From an uncultured Alphaproteobacteria bacterium (lineage in GTDB: Bacteria; Pseudomonadota; Alphaproteobacteria; Rhodobacterales; Rhodobacteraceae): a stretch of DNA of 64,000 nt. Below are positions 43,276 through 52,577 of this stretch, piece by piece. The translations under genes and the position numbers were made by a program. The stretch is from contig CACHMT010000001.1 in NCBI GenBank assembly GCA_902581005.1, forward strand, positions 62,001 through 126,000, in the 5' to 3' direction. The notes beneath the pieces are model-generated. The model was not told where the DNA came from. It was given only the letters and a program-made list of their open reading frames with translations, and made no database searches. Numbering within the stretch: position 1 is the first letter of the stretch; every line of letters begins with the position of its first letter.

Positions 43276-43458
43276 ATGAGTTACGAATCAACCAATGGGC
43301 ACACCTATTCAGCCTATGTAATACCAGGTGGAAGTCTTTATATGATTTATCGAGATGGTACGTTGATGGGTCAGACACATGGAAAAGAAAAGCTTGATGA
43401 GTTATTTGAGCATATGACAATCCGAGACTCAATTGAAGGAAGTAAAAATAATGTATGA
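43276..43458 (+). CDS. Small protein coupled to hsdM, unknown
   Basis: 60 residues from the ATG at 43276 (65 from a TTG at 43261). The sequence begins MSYESTNGHTYSAYVIPGG and has beta-strand then helix character; no DNA-binding motif is seen, so it does not look like a classical C-protein controller. Its TGA lies inside the first codons of hsdM (ATGTATGA), so the two are translationally coupled. Might modulate the restriction system or merely serve as a leader. Confidence 0.55.
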   Translation: MSYESTNGHTYSAYVIPGGSLYMIYRDGTLMGQTHGKEKLDELFEHMTIRDSIEGSKNNV

Positions 43459-44908
43459 TCAAACCTTCAAAAATATCGATAATTCTTTGAGAAAAGATGA
43501 CGGGTGCGCAACAGAGTTAGACTACACCGAGCAGACCTCGTGGATATTGTTTTTAAAATATCTTAATGACTTTGAAGAGGAGCAGAAAAGATCAGCTCAA
43601 CTCAGTAACAGAGAGCACAATTATCTCCTTGAAAAAGAATACAGATGGAATGTCTGGGCAGCTCCTAAGAAAGAAGATGGTACTAACGATTTAAATGAAG
43701 CCATCACGGGAAATGATCTTTTGGAGTTTATCAATGTAAAACTCTTTCCTTATCTAAAATCTTTTAAGTTGAAAGCAGAAAATACGAATACGCTTCAGTA
43801 CAAAATTGGAGAAATTTTTAACGAAATACGAAGTAAGTTTGAGAGTGGTTATATATTACGTGACGTATTAGAACTTGTCGATGAGCTGGAGTTCTTAGCT
43901 GATGAAAATCAGTTTGAACTGAGTTCTCTGTATGAAAATAAAATTAAAAACATGGGTAATTCTGGGCGAAATGGTGGAGAGTATTACACCCCCCGTCCTT
44001 TGATAAAATCTATAGTCAAGATAATCAATCCAGCTTTAGGGGAAACTGTATACGATGGCGCAGTGGGTAGCGCTGGTTTCCTATGTGAAGCCTACAGGCA
44101 CATCAAATCAAGTAGAGAATTATCAGTTCAAGAGTTTGAGCAACTGCAAAATGAAACACTCTATGGTAAGGAAAAAAAATCTCTCGCTTATGTCATTGGC
44201 ATAATGAATATGATTTTGCATGGCATTCAATCCCCAAACCTCGTTCGTTCAAATACACTCAATGAAAATGTCATGAATATACAGGATAAAGACAGGTTTG
44301 ATATTGTCTTAACCAACCCTCCTTTTGGGGGACAAACAGAGGGAACCCAAGTTCAAATAAATTTTCCCATAAAAACGAGTGAAACAGCATATATGTTTCT
44401 CCAACACTTTATAAAGATTCTTAAAAACGGTGGTAGATGCGGTGTTGTAATAAAGAATACCTTTTTAAGTAACACAGACAATCCAAGCATAGCACTAAGA
44501 AAACAATTACTTGCAGACTGTAATCTATTCTCTATCTTGGATCTTCCAGGAGGAGCTTTCCTGGGAGCTGGGGTAAAAACAGTTGTTCTATTTTTTACCA
44601 AAGGGAGACCAACAGAAAAGATTTGGTATTACCAGTTGAATGCAGGCAGAAATATGGGAAAGACAAATCCTCTGAATGAACAGGATTTGGCTGAGTTTGT
44701 CGAGATGTCAAAATCGCAAGAACTTAGTGAAAATAGCTGGCTTGTGAATGTTGCAGACATCAACAAAGACACTTGGGATTTGACAGTTAATAATCCCAAC
44801 CGTGTTGAGGAAGTGGACAACCGGACACCAGCAGAAATCATCGCTGAGATTGAAGAGTTGGATGTGCAAGCGGCTGAAGCTTTACGGGCAATTAAGGAAT
44901 TGCTGTGA
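43451..44908 (+). CDS. hsdM: Type I restriction-modification DNA methyltransferase subunit HsdM
   Basis: 485 residues from an ATG with a strong GGAAG site. N-terminal HsdM domain, then an N6-adenine methyltransferase core with the catalytic NPPF (about 289-292, in TNPPFGGQ) and GRNGGEYYTPRPL and GAVGSAGFL for SAM binding. Methylates the HsdS-specified half-sites. Its stop overlaps the hsdS start (TGATG). Confidence 0.95.
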   Translation: MYDQTFKNIDNSLRKDDGCATELDYTEQTSWILFLKYLNDFEEEQKRSAQLSNREHNYLLEKEYRWNVWAAPKKEDGTNDLNEAITGNDLLEFINVKLFPYLKSFKLKAENTNTLQYKIGEIFNEIRSKFESGYILRDVLELVDELEFLADENQFELSSLYENKIKNMGNSGRNGGEYYTPRPLIKSIVKIINPALGETVYDGAVGSAGFLCEAYRHIKSSRELSVQEFEQLQNETLYGKEKKSLAYVIGIMNMILHGIQSPNLVRSNTLNENVMNIQDKDRFDIVLTNPPFGGQTEGTQVQINFPIKTSETAYMFLQHFIKILKNGGRCGVVIKNTFLSNTDNPSIALRKQLLADCNLFSILDLPGGAFLGAGVKTVVLFFTKGRPTEKIWYYQLNAGRNMGKTNPLNEQDLAEFVEMSKSQELSENSWLVNVADINKDTWDLTVNNPNRVEEVDNRTPAEIIAEIEELDVQAAEALRAIKELL

Positions 44909-45978
44909 TGTGGAAGAATATGCCATTTGAAAAATGCATTCAAAAGACAAATGTGCCCCACAAGCTTTCCAAAAAAAAGTATTTAAAAAGTGGCAAATTT
45001 CCAGTTGTTTCGCAGGAGGCAACGCTAATCAGCGGCTATCACAACGACCTCGCACACGTCTTTAATATCTCAAAGCCAGTAGTGATATTTGGGGATCATA
45101 CCCAAGTTTTGAAGTACGTTGATTTTGATTTTGTGGTTGGTGCTGATGGTGTGAAAATTTTAATTCCTATTGAAGGAATAGATACAAAATATTTTTACTA
45201 TTTACTACAGGCACTGATGCCAAAAGGAAAAGGATATGCGAGGCATTATAAGTTTTTAAAAGAGCTCAATTTATCGTTTCCCCCTCACACAGAGCAGCAG
45301 CGTATCGCAGCCAAACTTGATGCCGCCTTTGCTAAGATTGACTGTATGCTTAAATCCTCACAATTAAAACGTGATGAAGTTAAAAGTTTGCCAACCAAAA
45401 TAGTAAAGAAAATGCTTGAAGATGAGACATATGACTGGACATCAGAAAGGCTCTCCACCATCGCTGAAAATTTAGATGCGCAAAGGATACCGATTACAAA
45501 ATCAAAGCGTATTGAAGGTGATATTCCGTATTACGGTGCAAGCGGGATTGTTGACTATGTGGAAAATTTTATTTTTGACGAAGAACTTCTTTTGATTTCA
45601 GAAGATGGGGCAAATTTATTAGCAAGAACGTACCCTATAGCGTTTTCTATAAAAGGAAAAACATGGGTGAATAATCATGCGCACGTTCTTAAGTTTGATA
45701 ATAAAATATTACAGAAGTGGGTAGAGTATTATTTAAATTCTACCAACATTGAAGCGTTTATCTCTGGTATGGCTCAACCAAAGCTTAACCAGAAGAAGCT
45801 AAATGAAATTCCAATACCCTGTCCTAAGCCGAATTTATTGCCTAAGCTTCTATCAAATTTAGAGCAAATAGCAGCTCAAAATGAAATTATATTTGAGTTA
45901 GAGACACAGAAAACTGAGCAAATAAAAAAACTCAAATCAGCCATCCTCGCACAAGAATTACGAAGCGAGGCAGCATGA
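44908..45978 (+). CDS. hsdS: Type I restriction-modification specificity subunit HsdS
   Basis: 356 residues with two target-recognition domains separated and followed by conserved helical regions: the first ends SFPPHTEQQRIAAKLDAAFAKID, the second ends near QPKLNQKKLNEIPIPCP and a long terminal helix. Determines the bipartite recognition sequence, which cannot be read from the protein. Starts in the hsdM stop (ATG at 44908) and overlaps hsdR by 4 bp (ATGA). Confidence 0.93.
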   Translation: MWKNMPFEKCIQKTNVPHKLSKKKYLKSGKFPVVSQEATLISGYHNDLAHVFNISKPVVIFGDHTQVLKYVDFDFVVGADGVKILIPIEGIDTKYFYYLLQALMPKGKGYARHYKFLKELNLSFPPHTEQQRIAAKLDAAFAKIDCMLKSSQLKRDEVKSLPTKIVKKMLEDETYDWTSERLSTIAENLDAQRIPITKSKRIEGDIPYYGASGIVDYVENFIFDEELLLISEDGANLLARTYPIAFSIKGKTWVNNHAHVLKFDNKILQKWVEYYLNSTNIEAFISGMAQPKLNQKKLNEIPIPCPKPNLLPKLLSNLEQIAAQNEIIFELETQKTEQIKKLKSAILAQELRSEAA

Positions 45979-48266
45979 ACGAGGCTGATACAAAAGCTGA
46001 ACTAATAGAAAGAAGACAGTTCAAAGACGCTGGTTGGGTTACCGAAGGTGAAGTAAGAATCCAGCGTGAATACCATATCAACGCCGGTGAGATAACTATA
46101 AGCGGACAGCGTAAAAAGGCTCTTATTGCAGATTATGTGCTTAGCTATAAAAACCGAAAGCTTGCCGTTGTTGAGGCTAAAAGTGAAGAGCTAGCGGTTG
46201 GAGAAGGCGTTGCGCAAGCTAAAATATACGCACAGAAACTTGAGTTGGATACCAGTTTTTCTTCAAATGGAAGAGAGATTTATCAGATATGCCATAAGAC
46301 AGGTAAAGAGGGTCTGATTGAAAAATTCCCTACTCCCGATGAGCTATGGAGTAAAACGTTCGAGACTTCAAACGGATGGAGAGATAAGTTCAACGCCGTT
46401 CCATTTGAAGACATAGGTGGTACCAAAGTTCCAAGATATTTTGGTGAGCTTGCAGTGAATAAGGTTACAGATGCAATTGCCAATAATAAAAAAAGAGTGC
46501 TTCTTACTCTGGCAACAGGTACGGGAAAAACATTTATAGCCTTTCAAATTGCTTGGAAATTATTTAATTCAAAATGGAACATTCAATTAGATGGAAAACG
46601 TTCCCCTCGAATATTGTTTTTAGCAGATCGCAATATTTTAGCTGACCAAGCTTTTCAGGAGTTCAGCCCATTTCAAGATGGGGCACTGGTTAGAATAAAT
46701 CCTGGTCAAATAAGTAAAGCAGGCAGAGTGCCTACTAATGGCACTGTCTTTTTCACTATTTTTCAAACCTTCATGTCCGGACCAGAAGGTAAGCCTTATT
46801 TCGGGCAATATGATTCTGACTTTTTTGACCTCGTCATTATTGATGAGTGCCATAGAGGAGGAGCTAATGACGAGAGCTCATGGAGAGATATATTAAATCA
46901 CTTTAATAGTGCAGTTCATTTAGGTTTAACAGCAACACCAAAGCGAACAAATAATGTTGATACATATGACTACTTCGGAGAACCAGTCCACGTGTACAGC
47001 CTTAAGGAAGGCATACAAGATGGTTTTCTTACTCCCTTTAAAGTTAATAGGTTTCAGTCTTCGATGGACGAGTATGTATATAGCGAAGAGGATAGAGTAA
47101 TTGCTGGTGAAATTGTAGAGGGGCAAACATATACTGTTGATGACTTCAACAATACTCTTGTAATTGTCGCTCGTGATAGGGCTCTTGTAAAAGAGATGCT
47201 AAGAAATATTGGCCAGTCCGAAAAAACTCTGGTTTTCTGTGTTGACCAAGAACATGCTGCAACTATCCGTGACCTTATTAATCAAGAAAAATCAAACACC
47301 AATCTGGATTATTGCGTACGAGTAACGGCAAATGACCATCAAATTGGTGATGATTACCTTAATTTATTTAGAGACAATGAAAAAGATATACCGACAATTC
47401 TAACTACAAGTAGAAAACTTACTACAGGTGTTGATGCTCTGAATGTAAGACACATTGTTTTATTTAGACCTGTGAATAATATGATTGAGTTTAAGCAAAT
47501 TATTGGTCGTGGTACTCGCCTTTACCAAGGAAAATCTTATTTTACGATACATGATTTTGTAGATGCTTATAATAACTTTAATGACGATGAATGGGATGGT
47601 GAGCCAATTGATCCCCCTCCTCCCCAACCGCCAAAACCACCAAGACCTCCGGGACCTCCGGGACCGCCAAGACCTCCAAAAATTCGAATAGAGCTTGGTG
47701 ATGGCAGAGAAAGAGAAATAAGTATTACAAGAGAAACCCATTTTCTTCTCGATGGAAACCCCGTAACCGTAGAAAAATTTATAGCAAAATTATTTGATAC
47801 TCTTAATCTTCCGGATTTCATGAGAGATGAAGAAGAGCTTCGTAGGCTATGGTCAGAGCCAGATACAAGAAAAAACCTATTGAATAAACTAAATGATAGA
47901 GGCTTCTCAAAGGAAAATCTCGTAAATCTGAAATCAATTATAGAGGCCGAGGAAAGCGATTTGTTTGATGTAATCCAATACATTAGCTTTGCTAAGGCAC
48001 CTATAACAAGAGAAGACCGGGTGTCATCAGCAAAGTCGAAAATATATAATTTAGTAAATGATAATCAGAGGATTTTTATCGATTTCTTACTTGATAATTA
48101 TGTCAGGGATGGAGAAGAAGAGTTGGAACTTGAAAAACTACCCACTGCATTAAACATTAAATATGGTAATCTGCGAAACGCTGAAAGAGATATTGGTAAT
48201 CTAGAAAGCATTAGAGAAATTTTTATAAACTTTCAAAAATTTTTATACCTAGAGAATGTCGCTTGA
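45975..48266 (+). CDS. hsdR: Type I restriction enzyme motor/endonuclease subunit HsdR, EcoEI-like
   Basis: 763 residues. N-terminal nuclease domain with D...ExK (ADYVLSYKNRKLAVVEAKS), then SF2 helicase: Walker A LATGTGKT (about 178), DECH box (about 288), TATPKR, and the C-terminal RecA domain. A proline-rich linker (about 547-568, nearly all Pro with Lys/Arg/Gly) connects to the C-terminal EcoEI_R-type domain. Intact. A hairpin terminator follows. Confidence 0.94.
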   Translation: MNEADTKAELIERRQFKDAGWVTEGEVRIQREYHINAGEITISGQRKKALIADYVLSYKNRKLAVVEAKSEELAVGEGVAQAKIYAQKLELDTSFSSNGREIYQICHKTGKEGLIEKFPTPDELWSKTFETSNGWRDKFNAVPFEDIGGTKVPRYFGELAVNKVTDAIANNKKRVLLTLATGTGKTFIAFQIAWKLFNSKWNIQLDGKRSPRILFLADRNILADQAFQEFSPFQDGALVRINPGQISKAGRVPTNGTVFFTIFQTFMSGPEGKPYFGQYDSDFFDLVIIDECHRGGANDESSWRDILNHFNSAVHLGLTATPKRTNNVDTYDYFGEPVHVYSLKEGIQDGFLTPFKVNRFQSSMDEYVYSEEDRVIAGEIVEGQTYTVDDFNNTLVIVARDRALVKEMLRNIGQSEKTLVFCVDQEHAATIRDLINQEKSNTNLDYCVRVTANDHQIGDDYLNLFRDNEKDIPTILTTSRKLTTGVDALNVRHIVLFRPVNNMIEFKQIIGRGTRLYQGKSYFTIHDFVDAYNNFNDDEWDGEPIDPPPPQPPKPPRPPGPPGPPRPPKIRIELGDGREREISITRETHFLLDGNPVTVEKFIAKLFDTLNLPDFMRDEEELRRLWSEPDTRKNLLNKLNDRGFSKENLVNLKSIIEAEESDLFDVIQYISFAKAPITREDRVSSAKSKIYNLVNDNQRIFIDFLLDNYVRDGEEELELEKLPTALNIKYGNLRNAERDIGNLESIREIFINFQKFLYLENVA

Positions 48267-48310
48267 TGAATTAAAAACTATTTTTAATCACCTTTTTTTA
48301 AAAAAATGCT

Positions 48311-48348
48311 AGACCTATAGCCATTGCTATTTATGGGTCTTAATTTTT
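48311..48348 (+). terminator. Rho-independent terminator after hsdMSR
   Basis: AGACC and ATAGC arms pair imperfectly with GCTAT and GGTCT (48311-48340), followed by TTAATTTTT. Lies 45 bp after the hsdR stop and ends the plus-strand unit before the minus-strand gene. Confidence 0.6.
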
Positions 48349-48366
48349 AGCCCCTACCCCTTTCCC

Positions 48367-48975
48367 CTAGAACAGAGACCACTCTTCATCCCTGGGAATA
48401 GACACCAAACATTTCAATGCTTTAGAAAGTTTCGCAAAAGTATCAGGTAAATCTACATTATATACAATTACCTTCTTTTTATTTTTAAAGGTGATGTGAA
48501 CGTCACCCCAAAAACCATCCAATATGTCTCTATCAAAATAGTTATCACCCAGGTCCCAAAAATCAATCTTCTCTAACTTAGCCCAAAACTCTAACCAATC
48601 TTTTTTTAGAGGTCGAATAATGGGCAAAGCAAAGTCATCCGGCCTTTGTTTGACTTTTATACCGTATGCCTCTTTGTGATACTCAATCGACAAACTGTTC
48701 ACCGGATAACTGTCTTGTTTGACGTAAAGCTTTCTAGGAAGAGGCTTAGAAATCAAGTATGTGTCAACAAGTTCGATAAAGTGTTTCTCAGAAATTTCTG
48801 AACCTAGATGAATGGTTTGACTAGAAATAAAGCCAAAACTATTTGACACAAATTCTTTCCAATTCCTTCTATTTTTTTTTACTTCATGGATAGGACCAAA
48901 GTTCATTGTGGTTTCGATGAAGTGAAGAGACCACTCAATTAAATCGTCGCCATGCTCTGGTGGAGGGATATCCAT
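48367..48975 (-). CDS. Hypothetical protein, element cargo
   Basis: 202 residues, cytosolic, no recognised family. The C-terminal third has alternating strand and helix (FWGDVHITFKNKKKVIVYNVDLP). Rich in aromatic residues and lysine. It is divergent from the orphan half-HsdS with a 54-bp gap, so the two might share a promoter region. A defence or anti-defence role is only suggested by the neighbourhood. Confidence 0.55.
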   Translation of the reverse strand: MDIPPPEHGDDLIEWSLHFIETTMNFGPIHEVKKNRRNWKEFVSNSFGFISSQTIHLGSEISEKHFIELVDTYLISKPLPRKLYVKQDSYPVNSLSIEYHKEAYGIKVKQRPDDFALPIIRPLKKDWLEFWAKLEKIDFWDLGDNYFDRDILDGFWGDVHITFKNKKKVIVYNVDLPDTFAKLSKALKCLVSIPRDEEWSLF

Positions 48976-49029
48976 TAATTAACCTTGAGATAATTTGCGT
49001 TAAATACTCTTATCTGAAATAAATAATAT

Positions 49030-49560
49030 ATGAGAAAAGAAATTGAAGCCATAGCCCTAAGTAATAGGGAGTATTTTACCATCCAAAGAGGCATAGCAAT
49101 AAATCCTAACTCAGATATGTTTTGGCGTGAGGGCATAAGACCACATAAAAGCCTTCCGTTCGTTACACCACCAGACATAAATAGCTTCGAAATTCTTACA
49201 TCTAATTCAAGCACGCGGAAGAATCTAAATGATGAAGGGGTTAAGCATGTTCAAGGCAAGGTTATTCCACCTTTTTCAATCATTTGTATTAATGCGGGAC
49301 CTAATTGTGGAAAGGTTTGCTTTACTAAAGTATCTTGCGCTATTTCTCACTATTTTTTCGCCATTGTAGTCAATGACAAGAATAAACTTTTGCCACGTTA
49401 TGTTTTTTATATGTTTAAAGCTGCGCTAGATCAAATCAGGTTAATGACCAAAGGAGCGGCCGTCCAGCATATTTTAAGAAGCGAACTAGCTTCTCTATCT
49501 ATACCCTTGTTGAATATTGAAAGACAAACAGAGATAATTGAAAAAGGTTCTAATGCTTAG
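49030..49560 (+). CDS. Orphan half-HsdS-like specificity protein
   Basis: 176 residues, about half of a type I specificity subunit: a single target-recognition domain (VTPPDINSFEILTSNS, GKVIPPFSIICINAGPNCGKVCF) ending in AAVQHILRSELASLSIPLLNIERQTEIIEKG, the usual conserved exit of a TRD. It lacks the second TRD and long helices. It might dimerise, pair with HsdM to give another specificity, or be a degraded remnant. It lies away from the hsd operon, behind the terminator. Confidence 0.72.
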   Translation: MRKEIEAIALSNREYFTIQRGIAINPNSDMFWREGIRPHKSLPFVTPPDINSFEILTSNSSTRKNLNDEGVKHVQGKVIPPFSIICINAGPNCGKVCFTKVSCAISHYFFAIVVNDKNKLLPRYVFYMFKAALDQIRLMTKGAAVQHILRSELASLSIPLLNIERQTEIIEKGSNA

Positions 49561-49574
49561 TTCTTTTAATTTAC

Positions 49575-49811
49575 TTAAAGTCCTTCAAAATGTTGTTTTA
49601 AATATTCCTTAGCTGCTTTTATTATTTCAGCGTCACTGGGCATAGGAATATCTTCCTCCTCAAAGGCAGCTTCGAGAAAATGTTTATTTTCATAGTAAAT
49701 CGATTCTACCTCTGATATTTCGCAAGACTCTCCCATTTCAACAAATCCAGCGAATATAGTTTCTGCAGCCCATCCTATTGGATCATCAAGACTTTCCCTA
49801 AGTCCGTCCAT
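49575..49811 (-). CDS. Small acidic protein, unknown
   Basis: 78 residues, strongly acidic (about 20 Asp/Glu), helical, no known family. It follows the PD-(D/E)XK gene by 33 bp on the same strand. An acidic small partner of a nuclease could be an inhibitor or antitoxin, but that is conjecture. Confidence 0.55.
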   Translation of the reverse strand: MDGLRESLDDPIGWAAETIFAGFVEMGESCEISEVESIYYENKHFLEAAFEEEDIPMPSDAEIIKAAKEYLKQHFEGL

Positions 49812-49843
49812 TAATTATGCTCGGGTATTTGGAGCTGCATCTT

Positions 49844-50347
49844 CTAAACCTTCCCAACTTTTAATGTATCAAGTCTTTGAAGTTTGTCATTGCCATCGAT
49901 AGTGAAACGTTCAACTTCAACCTTAAACAAGTCTTTTTTTCTTGTAGAGGCTACCTCTTCATATGTTGTAGGGTCTTCCTTGAGAAAATTTATTAATATT
50001 CCATGATTTACTTTTTTTAGGACGCTCTTTGGATTTCTTTTAATTGATAGAAGATACATGCGAAGTTGTTGTCTATTGGCATTTGCCAGGCCTGCCCCCA
50101 ATTTTACTTCAATAATGGTAGGTGGTCTTTCGGAACTTAGAAAAAAATCAGGTGCCCCTAATTTTAATGGCACATCCTTATAATAGAGTTCGATATGTGT
50201 TTCTCTTAAATATTCTATCCCTACTTTTTCCAGCTCGTAGCCTAAAGCAAGCTGAAAATCTTTTTCATCAAAATTCATTGCTCCAAGATGATCAAAAATT
50301 TCAAGACTTAGATTTGCTAGCAGTTTAACAAGTTTATTGGTTGCCAT
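49844..50347 (-). CDS. PD-(D/E)XK nuclease-family protein (GxxExxY/PDDEXK_3-like)
   Basis: 167 residues. The order FQLALGYELEKVGIEYLRE, then YYKDVPLKLGAPDFFL, then PTIIEVKLG and QQLRMYLLSIKRN, then GILINF follows the GxxExxY/PDDEXK_3 pattern; the D...EVK pair is the candidate active site. The family is nuclease-like but mostly uncharacterised. Its 5' end faces the DUF262 fusion gene (69-bp gap, divergent), and a small acidic gene follows it. Confidence 0.75.
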   Translation of the reverse strand: MATNKLVKLLANLSLEIFDHLGAMNFDEKDFQLALGYELEKVGIEYLRETHIELYYKDVPLKLGAPDFFLSSERPPTIIEVKLGAGLANANRQQLRMYLLSIKRNPKSVLKKVNHGILINFLKEDPTTYEEVASTRKKDLFKVEVERFTIDGNDKLQRLDTLKVGKV

Positions 50348-50416
50348 CCTTCAAAAATAAAGTAAAAATTTCAAAATAGTAAGTGCTTAAAATTTTATAT
50401 TTAGGGAGCCTTAGTT

Positions 50417-52570
50417 TTGGATTTATCAGTAGCCGCTATCTTAGACAGAATAGATTCACATCAATTCTTTGTTCCTGCGTTTCAACGGGAATATGTATGG
50501 AAAAAAGAAAACGCCAAAGAGTTAATGGACACTTTAATAAAGGGTTATCCCTTTGGGACTATGCTTACCTGGGAAACGCTAGATCCACCAAAACTTAAGG
50601 GCAATTTTGAGTATAATGAGAGGTTGGGAGCGGTTCATATAATTCTTGATGGTCAACAGAGAATAACTACTTTGTATCTCTTAGTGAGAGGGAAAATTCC
50701 CCCCTATTACTCGAGCGACGATATAAATGATGATGTTACAGAATTATATGTGAACGTAAAATCCCTGGAACTTTCATATAAAAAAAGTTCTATTATGGAT
50801 AAAGATCCTTTTTGGATTCAATTAACTAGTATTTTTAAAAAAGAGACAAACGTATTCAGAATAAAAGCGAGCTACGAAGAAGCTAATAGTACAGAATTAG
50901 CAACTGAAGATTTAGAGAATATAAATGATAATATTAAGAAAATAGAGAACATATTAGATAGGAAGTTTCCACAGCAAATTATCCCCGTTCATGCCACAAC
51001 GAATGAAGCAATTGATATTTTTTATAAAGTAAATGATGGAGGTATTAAGCTAACTGACGCAGAGCTTGCACTAGCGCAAATAAGTGGATACTGGCCCGAC
51101 GCTCGTGATATTTTTAAACAGAAGCTTGAAACTCTAAAAAAAAATGGCTTTGTTCTAAGACTAGATCATATTATCTACATGCTTCTCGGCTGTGTATACT
51201 TCATGGCGTCAGATATGAAAAAGCTGCACTCCCCCTCAAATGAAGCTAAAATTAAGGAAGTTTGGAAAGAGTTAGATGAGACAATCATTGACTATGTTTT
51301 TAATATATTAAGGTCTAGAGCGTTCATTGACCATTCCAATGAAATCAATGGAATCTACGCAATAATTCCAATGATACTGCACCGATATTTAAAAAAATCA
51401 GACTGGGATGAAATCGAGATTAAAAAAATTACTAAGTGGTTTTATTACTCCCAATTGAGACAAAGATATGTCCATCAATTTCAGCAGAAGTTAGATTATG
51501 ACCTCAAGATTATAAAAGAATCTTCACAACCCTTTGACGATTTATTGTCTGTAATTAGTCAGGATAGCCGATTAGAAATATCGCCAGAAGAATTTGAAAG
51601 AAGGAATATTAGACACCCATTATGGAATCTAATGAAATGTTATTTTAAAAGTAAGAAAGCGATTTGTCTTACTACGGGCGTAAGCATTCAGAAAAATATG
51701 GGCTCAAAGTACCAACTAGAATGGGACCATATTTTTGCGTGGTCAAAACTTCGGTTGATGGGTTATAACGTTGAAAATGTGAGCAAGTATCAACTTGCTC
51801 AAGAAATAACAAACAGAGCCATTATTACCCAATTAGCCAACAGGAGAAAGTCAGACCAGCCAGCAATCACTTATTTGGAAGCAGTAAAAGAACGTTTTCC
51901 CAATGCACTGAGCTTGCAAGTGATTCCTGAAGATAAAAACCTTTGGGCTATCGAAAATTATGAACTTTTCCTTCAAAAAAGAAGAGAAATGTTGGCTGAG
52001 GAGCTGAACGCCTTTCTAACAAATATTACTGAAACAGAATCCGTGCGAGAAACATACAGTATTGAAGACATTATCAGCAACGGGGAAACGGAAGATACAG
52101 AGTTTAAACAAACATTTCGGTATAACATTTTTAAAGCTGAATATGATAGGTCAAGAGAAGATGATATAATCAAATGTATCGCTGCTTTTGGGAACTCAGA
52201 AACAGGTGGGGATCTTTTTATAGGAGTCTCTGACGACGGAGAAGTTTTGGGGCTTGAGGATGATTTTCAAAACCTAAGAAAAAATGGTCCGGTAGATAAA
52301 GATGGCTTTGAACTATTATTGCGTGAGTGTATTAGCGGTGCATTTGGAGAGGTATTTACTGCAACCAAGATAGATATTTCTTTCCCAAAAATTGAAGGAA
52401 AAGAAATCTGTCTGGTTAGCGTGCGGCCAGTATCAACTCCAAAAGACTTACTCATAGTCAAAAAAAACAAGAATGGCCAAGAGCAACAGATTATATATTT
52501 AAGAAGTGGCAATAGCTCTCGAACTATTCCGCCTGAAGAATATAGTAGCTTCATTGAAACGAGGTTTTAA
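50417..52570 (+). CDS. DUF262-HNH-like-AlbA_2 (Schlafen-type) fusion protein, GmrSD-like
   Basis: 717 residues, three regions. The DUF262 N-terminal part has VPAFQREYVW (19-28) and ILDGQQRITTLY (DGQQR 78-82), the nucleotide-dependent motif of GmrSD-type type IV restriction and related defence proteins. A central region has EWDHIFAWSKL (about 433-443) and NRRKS, resembling the DUF1524 His-Me nuclease. The C-terminal about 160 residues (from TEFKQTF, about 557) match AlbA_2: IAAFGNSETGGDLFIGVSDDGEVLGL. The start is a TTG with AGGGAG upstream. Likely an antiphage effector; targets unknown. Confidence 0.8.
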   Translation: MDLSVAAILDRIDSHQFFVPAFQREYVWKKENAKELMDTLIKGYPFGTMLTWETLDPPKLKGNFEYNERLGAVHIILDGQQRITTLYLLVRGKIPPYYSSDDINDDVTELYVNVKSLELSYKKSSIMDKDPFWIQLTSIFKKETNVFRIKASYEEANSTELATEDLENINDNIKKIENILDRKFPQQIIPVHATTNEAIDIFYKVNDGGIKLTDAELALAQISGYWPDARDIFKQKLETLKKNGFVLRLDHIIYMLLGCVYFMASDMKKLHSPSNEAKIKEVWKELDETIIDYVFNILRSRAFIDHSNEINGIYAIIPMILHRYLKKSDWDEIEIKKITKWFYYSQLRQRYVHQFQQKLDYDLKIIKESSQPFDDLLSVISQDSRLEISPEEFERRNIRHPLWNLMKCYFKSKKAICLTTGVSIQKNMGSKYQLEWDHIFAWSKLRLMGYNVENVSKYQLAQEITNRAIITQLANRRKSDQPAITYLEAVKERFPNALSLQVIPEDKNLWAIENYELFLQKRREMLAEELNAFLTNITETESVRETYSIEDIISNGETEDTEFKQTFRYNIFKAEYDRSREDDIIKCIAAFGNSETGGDLFIGVSDDGEVLGLEDDFQNLRKNGPVDKDGFELLLRECISGAFGEVFTATKIDISFPKIEGKEICLVSVRPVSTPKDLLIVKKNKNGQEQQIIYLRSGNSSRTIPPEEYSSFIETRF

Positions 52571-52577
52571 TTTTCTG

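Noticed and set aside
47567-47983. A Gly/Ser-rich minus-strand open frame of 138 codons
   Set aside because: It is the antisense of the proline-rich linker and C-terminal part of hsdR.
43433-48266. BREX, DISARM or similar multi-gene defence
   Set aside because: Only classical hsdM, hsdS and hsdR are found; no PglZ, BrxC or DrmA-type genes are visible.
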